DNA of 29,921 bases. Source: Terramyces sp. JEL0728. Its lineage: Eukaryota; Chytridiomycota; Chytridiomycetes; Rhizophydiales; Terramycetaceae. Of the stretch, positions 23,405 to 29,921 are shown in pieces (the stretch's first letter is position 1; every line of letters begins with the position of its first letter). Location of the stretch: assembly GCA_027603945.1 (NCBI GenBank), contig JADIIU010000146.1, forward strand, positions 1 through 29,921, written 5' to 3'. Both the position numbers and the translations under genes were made by a program. The notes under the pieces are model-generated. The model was given only the letters and a program-made list of their open reading frames with translations. It was not told the DNA's origin and searched no databases.

Positions 23405-26400
23405 TTAATCCACAATATCATCTTCATTCATCGGGTGAGTTCTTTGGGTCTTCTTTCCGGAACTCGAGCCTTTTCCATTCAGGTTTTCATAGCCTATACT
23501 CCCCGTTCTGCTTGTGGATGTATATACTTGCGGTGCTCCAAATAATCTGCTAATAAACGATCTATTATTATTTGCTTTTTCCGCCGTTAGCTTCTGAACT
23601 TGTCTAGTTAGCCTTTCCACTTGAGAAATAAGGATTTTAATATTTGGGTCACCGTCAGATGAAACTAGGGATGAGTTTGTATTTGAACTGTGAATCGTTT
23701 TTTGAATCATGCTTTCTAATCTTGTTACTGTGTCTCGCGATTTTTTCATTTCATATCTAATCAAATTTTCAATTTGCTGCATATTCATATTTGGCAACTG
23801 CTGGGATAAGCCATCATTGTTGGCTACTAGGTCGTTGTTGGGGGTTTCAAATCCAAGAGAATTCGTTTTAGCTTTTTTTTGATTATCAAATCTTGAATCC
23901 GATGTTGCAGGGATGGCGCTCACTGAAATCATTCGATCTCTGTATATTGACGGTTTTCTGTCAGCAATGTCTTTCAAGCCCCTATTTGGATTACGTAAGA
24001 AAGAAGGCGAGTCTAGCGCGAAAGAGGAAGCAAAGTGCTTTGGTGGTTTTGGAGATTGGGCATCTTCTTGCGAATCAGCGTTTTTCCGAAGCAAGTTAGT
24101 GATTGAATTTCCAGTATCCTGAGCTTCTTCTTTGATAATATTACTTGTAGCAAATTCGTTACTTTTCTTGAAACTCCCTTTCTGTATATTTGCAATCGGC
24201 GGTGTTTTACTGTTTGTTTCGGGTGCCTTTAAGCTGATTCTTCGTGGAAGTGGTTCGGGGGCATGGACGCTATTCTTTCTTTGTGCAGGGATTACTGGTA
24301 GTAGATAGTCATCTTCCTTTTCGTATTTTTCTTCCTCGACTTTTGGGAACTCTGACAAGTGGGGAGAGTAGACATCTTGCCGTGCTTGAACGGTCCCTTT
24401 GTATTCCAGGTCCACATTATGGCTCATTTTCAGAGATTCTAATCCAATTGGAGAGGACTGTAGTGACTTTGGAAAATCGTTCCACCACGACTTTTTGATT
24501 ACCACATCTCTTGGAGCCGTGTACAGTACTACAATAATATTTTCAATTTCATTATCAATATCGGTTTTCTCTTTTGAATTAAAGGACGCAGCTTCACCTT
24601 GGCCTGTCCCATCGTCGTTCATGTTTACCAAAGACGATTTGTTGACCCCCAGATCCTCCCGGTTCCATTTTGGATAATTGAACGGCCACGGCCAATAAAG
24701 TTCCAGCTCGACCATTAATTCGGAAATTTCTACCAGCCATGCCGCACGCATATTGGAGGTGACATCTGCAACGTTCACTGTCATTAAAGCAACGATTAGG
24801 TTAATAAAGCATATCAAAAATGTAGCGTGGAACATAATACGGCAGAAAAATATTGAAAAGACTTGCTCTTGATCGTTCAGTAGCCTATACTTAGCGAATA
24901 ATTACGAATAATCGAATGTCATCATAGTTAGGGTGAATTGCAAACTCTTCCAAAAAGTAGTGAATATTGTTGTAGACCCCACTATTTTTTGGCACAATAT
25001 GAAAAACGCTGCAGTGTATGCAACGATCAAGATTATCATAGGAATTAAAATTGGAATCACGTTCAGAAGGGCTGAACTGGTAATTCTCACTACTGGGCCG
25101 ACAGAGGGAAATATCCTAAGGTACAATAGCAAGCGCATTGATGCAAATACTATAACAAGAGCCATGATTAAAGGTTCCACATTAACCCCGAGAAATACGT
25201 CCGAAATAATAGTATAAAGTACAAACATATGGATTGCCAGATCTATAACATTTGTTGTTGAATGAATGTACTTGTCCGTATCATCTACAAACTGTCTCCC
25301 TTCTTGTAGTACGAAAATAAATGACAAGAACAGAGTCAGTGTAGACAAAGCGTATATCGAGGCATCAGAGTACTGATCTGGGCTGTTTCCTTTCAGAGCA
25401 ATTAAGAAATACAATCCTGCAGTAGACAGGATAAATAGAATCATACTGAAAAACTGAATCGAAAATCGAAGCCAGAAATATCCAAATGCCCAATGATATT
25501 CCATCAGGGACTGAACTGCTGGGGATAGGATTATACTTTCATCACCAGTGCTTAGCAATCTAATTAAAGAATTCGTTTGGCGGGCTCCATCCTTTAGCCA
25601 GGTTTCCCTGAACGCTGGTTCTGTAACTAGTATCTGTGGAATCATACATATTACCGATTCACTTTCGTACGAATTGTCTGTCTTTTTCGAACTAGCATTT
25701 CTGAGTTGTCCTTCAAAATGCAAATCATCCCAGATTTCGTTTGGGGAAGCATGCTCTGGAGGTTTTACCAACGTTTTGAGAGTAGCGGCACCAAGTTTCA
25801 CACCTTTTACTAGTCTAGAACGAACAAATGGATCTCTATCTTCCGCTACTGGCACACAACTTGGAATGGGTATATTTGAAATTTCGTCAAAGAACCAAGA
25901 TACCTCTTGCGGAAATCTATTTGCAATGAATGGGAGATATTTTAGAACCTGTGACTTGCGAAACAGGATTGGAACTGCACCTGATGCCGTTTCAACGGAT
26001 TTGTCAGGAAACAACAGCGTCTCTAATATTAAATGCAGGATCTTTTGATGTCCGTGTTCCACAGATTCGTATATTGACGGCACCAAGTTATCAGGAAAGC
26101 ATTCTTTTTCAATTAATGCAATGAGAACGTTTGAATGGTTTAGGCGACAGGAAATGTTGAACAAGTTTGCCATAAAAATTTTGTGGACATTATCGTGAAT
26201 CCCAATATCTGCCAGATCAATTTCAAAGTTATTTTGTTCGTAATAGGAGATCAACTCTCCAATAACTGTTTGGCGCGAATGAGTTGTTGCTGTTGCAAGT
26301 GCCATAAATACATAAATAAACGGAGGGAAAAATGTTTGGAAAGCCATATCATCGGAATAAGTCTTGGATTGTATGCTAACATTGGGGTTGATATCTGTTA

Positions 26401-27448
26401 GAAAGTCCGAGGCTTGGAATTGGAGCAGTGCAACTAGCTGTTCGTTTCCTTTGATCGAACTCGCCATAAAAGCACAAATCAAGCCTTCTTTGGTGATTTT
26501 ATCTTTTTGGCTGGATAAAATAGTGCAACCGCAGTCCGAATCTAAGTTGTGTGATGCAAATTCCAAAACTGAGTTGATTACACAACTTTCGATTAGCTCA
26601 GAAGTCCTGGACAAGAACGTCTCCATTGTCTGGATAACAAACTTGTCTTTAGATATCGCGCAATAAAGTAGGAATTTTGGTATGATTTCTGTTGTCAGCT
26701 CCTTTTGCTCTGCTTTCATTACATTTGGAAGCAAGTAATCCAATAAGTCTGGCCCAGTAGAGAATTTAGTGACGGCGTATAGAGCTTTTACAGTCTCCTT
26801 CATCGTTGAAATTTTAAGCGTTTCCAAGAACTTTTCGGTGAAAAATTTGACAGCTTTGACTTTTAATTTGTTTGCGATTTCGTACTCGACATCCACATAA
26901 TCGCCAGATTGGCCCTCGTACTTCACTGCATACCTATCCCACAACTGTGAATTAACTTCAATGTCGTATTCGTTTATCTGATTAAGGATTACCCAGTGAA
27001 AGTTTTCCATATCCGTGACTAAATTACATTTGATTTTGAAACTAGCCTTTAAATAAATTGCAAGTTTTTTGTTCCGCTCAATGAGCCAATTCTCAACTTC
27101 ATGCGCAACTAACTGTATAAATTCTAGTCTATGTTTCATGTCAATTGTTTGCGGAGAGCTTGGGTGATAGTCTGCAGCATCATCCGTTAAACGAGAACAG
27201 GCTAGCAACCCGTCAATCATTGTTTTGCGAACAGTCGATATATAATCCAATCTGATATTGTCTGATAGGAACGTTGAAAACTGGATTTGCGGTGTCTTTT
27301 TTGCCTCCAATAACAGTGCAGCGGTGCCCAATCCAAGTATTGAAAACCTCTTTTTTCTCCCTGCCCCATTCATATCAATACGAAAGTCGCCACTGTTCTG
27401 CCTACTATCTGGCATGATCGCGCGCGTGTAAGAATTCCAAGACGTCAT
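23405..27448 (-). CDS. TRP-like six-transmembrane cation channel with large cytosolic ends
   Basis: Two exons, 24906-27448 and 23405-24884, joined across a 21-nt phase-2 intron, give 1340 aa. About 650 N-terminal residues are helical and possibly ankyrin-like (HSNVLIALIEKECFPDNLV, GHQKILHLILETL). Helices S1 to S5 lie at about 656-685, 697-715, 732-752, 759-780 and 793-819; a pore-loop segment (FTTFWKSLQFTLTMMTFDYS) at about 829-848; S6 (FLICFINLIVALMTVNV) at about 870-886. The post-S6 segment NMRAAWLVEISELMVELE resembles the TRP-box region. The approx. 450-aa C-tail is Ser/Pro-rich with a coiled coil (IKILISQVERLTRQVQKL), which could tetramerise. The intron cuts exactly between pore and S6. 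Probably a Ca2+-permeable sensory channel; gating cue unknown. Convergent with the BRO1 gene, 56 bp apart. Start at first ATG; MPDSRQ at 27415 is an alternative. Confidence 0.88.
24885..24905 (-). other. 21-nt intron in the TRP-like gene (phase 2)
   Basis: Starts GTAATTATTC, has GCTAAG with branch A at position 15, ends TATAG. Joins TMMTFDYS to LLNDQEQVFSIFF. Retention gives TAA in the first full codon. Confidence 0.96.
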
Positions 27449-27529
27449 AACTGATGGAACTACCAATAAAACAGGACTAAGTTTGTTCTTGGATATTATT
27501 TAGTTTCACTTGAAAGAATCAGTGTTTAT

Positions 27530-29921
27530 TCACGAGTTGCGGACAAGTCTGAATTTCGAAAAAACATAAGGGTAGCCTGGTTGATACCAGTTCCTAAAGG
27601 ATTTTCGATGAGCAATACGCGGAATGGTAGCCCATGAAGCTCCAAGAACTACATAGTGCTTATCATCGTAGAAATCCGATGAATATCCTGGGTAAATCTT
27701 GCTTTGTTCAAAGCCGTCAAAGGGATAGAACTTTGTATTTGTCAATTCCCAACCATTTCCGACTACGTTTTCAACTTTATTGGAGGTAGCTGTAAGTGGT
27801 TGAGGATGTAATGTTCTAAATGAATGAGTGTAATTAACTGAAGACGTTGGATCAGCTTTGTTAATGAATGATAATTGATCTTCGGTCGGCAAGGTACAAT
27901 CGCAGTGCTGTGCGTATGCCATTGCCTGAAGTTGACTTGTTGCAACTGGCCATCTACCAGCGTGCGTCATTTCAACTGGTCCATAAACAGTTCTTACGGA
28001 ATATTCCGAATCAACTTTAATCCAAGAAGATGGGATTAAATCTTCTGGGAAGCCTTTTCCAGCAACAAATTCATAGTATTCTTGTACTGCGACAGGTCTG
28101 TGTTGAATTTCGAAAGGTGGAACTGCTCTTCTAACTTCTGGCACTTCACAGTCCCACCCAAACATTACCGGAGGCGAATCAAGGTCAAGATCCTTGGACT
28201 CGAGGTCGTTCAATCCCACGGTAAATTCGCCACCCTCGACTTTAACCCAATTTGCCATCGGAAGGGGTTTTTCAAAAGTTTCAAAAATTGGACTTGGGAA
28301 GAGAGACGGGTCAGAAATTGGTTTATCTTGTATAAACATGTACAAAAGCGTCTACAGTTAACTAATACTCACTTCAATATGCAGTGCCTCGTGTTCAAAG
28401 CACATATTAATGGCTCTGATCTGTCTCTTTGTCAGCTTTCCTTCTGCAAGCAACAATTGTAATCGAGTTCGCACTGCTTCGGTAAAATTCCAAATCTCTT
28501 TCACATCTGGCCAGATTTTTGGAACTTTTGAATGTGAATGGCAGATTGATGGATCTTCCATGTTAGGGTCAATGCCTCTTTCAAAAATTTCTGCAAAATA
28601 TTTGTTTGTAGGTTCCTCATCTACAGCTCTGGATAGTTGAATATCCAAAAACCCTGGTAAGTGGCCCAAGTAAAATATATACGGATGTCTGAGTGAAATT
28701 GGTTTGTTCATGTATCGGGAAGGGTCAATAATTTTAGTAGTAATAGCGTCGCTGGCTTTCCACAATTCTTTCCACTCTGCAATAGTAGGCAATTTCTGTT
28801 GTCCTAGTCCGATCTTGGTATCAAAATATATTGGTGAGCGGTAAAACCTAATATTAAATGAGCATTACATATGTACACTGTAAAGTCTCTTTGATTCAGT
28901 CCATTTTCCTAAATACGACATTTTGGCTTCTTGAACTAATTCGGCGACTTCACTTGCAGAGTACTTGTAGCTGTATTCAAAGTTGATGAGTTCGCCCTTC
29001 TTTAGCTGCACTGAAACTTTTTCATCTCTAAAGGCAATGGTTTGGTCTCTGGCTGATTCGTAGTAAGCTTCGTGTCTTCCGTCTTTCTCGTTATAGATCG
29101 ATACGTAAGCAAAGTTGGACGGATCAAATACCGTGTACTTGAAGATATTGTTGATGTTGACCAGTCCGTTCATGGCAAAGTCTCGGGTAAGTCCGTTGCG
29201 ATCATTGTACGCCAAAGATACAGTCTCGAAAGAGTTGCGCTTATCGATACCGCACAAAAACAAGTCTCCGTCTTTCATTGCAGTATTGCGAACATTAAGC
29301 AAGAAATCTGCGCCTTCTTTTCGGGTTAAATTGCCAATAGATGAACCCAACCACAAAAACAGCTTTCTTGAACTGGAATGGTTCTTTTGAATCCAGCTGA
29401 GAGAGTCGTGGTAAGTTCCCCAAAGTCCCACAAACTTGATGCTTGGATAGGTAGTTGCCAGCGGCTCAAGGGACTGTCTCAGGGAAGCTTCTGCCAAATC
29501 AACTGCAAAATATGTGATTTTTCTGTTGGCTTTTGTGATAGCATCCAAAATGTATTTCGTCTTTCGCATAGCACTACATTAAATTCCAAATACCCAGCAC
29601 CGAGTTCAATCAGAACATCGCCGTCTTTGACATATTTCTCGACCAATTCATCCGAGTTATTCTGCAAGACTTCAATTTCAGCATTAGTCAGATAGTAATC
29701 TCGATCATAAGTAATCTTGTCGAATATTTCAAGGCCCTTGTCATCGTACAGGATCATGGTCGGCAACGAGCGAAGTAAAGCAGTTGTTGGGTTTCCGCCT
29801 TGTCGAATTACACGGGAGTCAGTAAATGGAATGTTGATTTTTGAAATGCAATTGATGATTGCGTTCTTCATATCAACTTCAGTGTTGGAGACATTGGTGC
29901 TACCACGAATATCCAAAATTT
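27530..29921 (-). CDS. EGT1: Ergothioneine biosynthesis protein EGT1 (EgtD-EgtB fusion), 5' end cut by the window
   Basis: Four exons in view (29594-29921, 28869-29573, 28373-28847, 27530-28351) joined across introns of 20, 21 and 21 nt; 775 aa are visible. The first visible residues ILDIRGS match the conserved start of EGT1, so only a few codons lie outside. Exons 1-2 encode the EgtD-like SAM methyltransferase (MILYDDKGLEIFDKITYDRDYY, LIELGAG) that makes hercynine from histidine. Exon 3 carries the DinB-like helices with iron-binding His (LGHLPGF, HEALHIE). Exon 4 is the FGE-sulfatase-like part (VVGNGWELTNTKFYPFDGF, ASWATIPRIAHRKSFRNW) of the sulfoxide synthase that joins hercynine and cysteine using O2 and Fe(II). 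Product serves as an antioxidant thiol. The TGA stop is 81 bp upstream of the TRP-like gene's start, same strand. Confidence 0.97.
28352..28372 (-). other. 21-nt intron 3 of EGT1 (phase 0)
   Basis: Starts GTGAGTATT, the only GTGA donor among the tiny introns; TTAAC with branch A at position 15, ends TGTAG. Joins HEALHIE to TLLYMFIQDK. Contains an in-frame TAA. Confidence 0.97.
28848..28868 (-). other. 21-nt intron 2 of EGT1 (phase 2)
   Basis: Starts GTAATGCTC, TTAAT with branch A at position 15, ends ATTAG. Joins LYSVHM to FYRSPIYFDTK. Retention gives TAA at once. Confidence 0.96.
29574..29593 (-). other. 20-nt intron 1 of EGT1 in view (phase 2)
   Basis: GTATTTGGAATTTAATGTAG; branch A at position 15. 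Joins LIELGAG to AMRKTKYILDA, the SAM-binding loop. Confidence 0.97.

Noticed and set aside
27530..27532. Alternative genetic code (TGA or CTG reassigned)
   Set aside because: TGA ends EGT1 and the esterase exactly where family proteins end, and CTG falls at ordinary Leu positions (for example LA in LANYYAQLQ).
7282..29593. Tiny insertions as internally eliminated DNA (ciliate-like) or mobile elements rather than introns
   Set aside because: They have GT...AG ends and branch motifs, no flanking TA or target duplications, and do not match each other in sequence apart from splice signals.
1..29921. CRISPR array, tRNA, rRNA, transposase or viral genes
   Set aside because: None is visible on either strand.

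Overview
The window is nuclear DNA from a eukaryote, most likely a zoosporic (chytrid-like) early-diverging fungus. Three genes point that way. A MIM1-like mitochondrial outer-membrane protein and a full EGT1 (methyltransferase + sulfoxide synthase) are fungal hallmarks. A PIERCE-type microtubule inner protein implies motile flagella. The standard genetic code fits: TAA, TAG and TGA all act as stops. No tRNA, rRNA, CRISPR array or transposon was found.

The main result concerns introns. Conserved genes are cut by spliceosomal introns of only 19-21 nt. I reconstructed 22 of them in eight genes; each restores the expected protein exactly. All are GT...AG. The likely branch A (CTAAY, TTAAY or CTGAY) falls at intron position 14 or 15 in essentially every one. 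One ordinary 143-nt intron (in RPP0) sits beside a 21-nt intron in the same gene. Without these introns the LIM, GNA1, BRO1, PIERCE, EGT1, TRP-like and D-LDH genes look like frameshifted fragments.

Layout. 1-260: contig-edge sequence holding an exact inverted copy of 8292-8346. 261-4969 (-): two tandem membrane proteins with a glycosylated ectodomain, one TM helix and a SPRY domain. 5318-6337 (+): F-box-like/ankyrin protein. 6403-7908 (-): cyclic-nucleotide-binding-like domain fused to D-lactate dehydrogenase. 8365-8841 (+): PIERCE. 9051-10586 (-): third SPRY membrane protein. 10982-17578 (+): RPP0, carboxylesterase, SelO, seven-TM receptor and MIM1-like genes in tandem. 17661-18476 (-): LIM protein, divergent from GNA1 (18594-19188, +) across a 117-bp shared promoter. 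19245-23348 (+): large BRO1-domain protein, convergent with a TRP-like channel (23405-27448, -). 27530-29921 (-): EGT1, cut at its extreme 5' end by the window edge.

The genes do not form a pathway or operon. They are a mix of housekeeping genes (RPP0, GNA1, EGT1, SelO, MIM1), cell-surface and sensing proteins (three SPRY receptors, seven-TM receptor, TRP-like channel), trafficking or cytoskeletal proteins (BRO1, LIM, PIERCE) and a secreted esterase. Tiny introns are confined to the conserved intracellular genes and the channel. The SPRY, F-box/ankyrin, esterase and seven-TM genes appear intronless.
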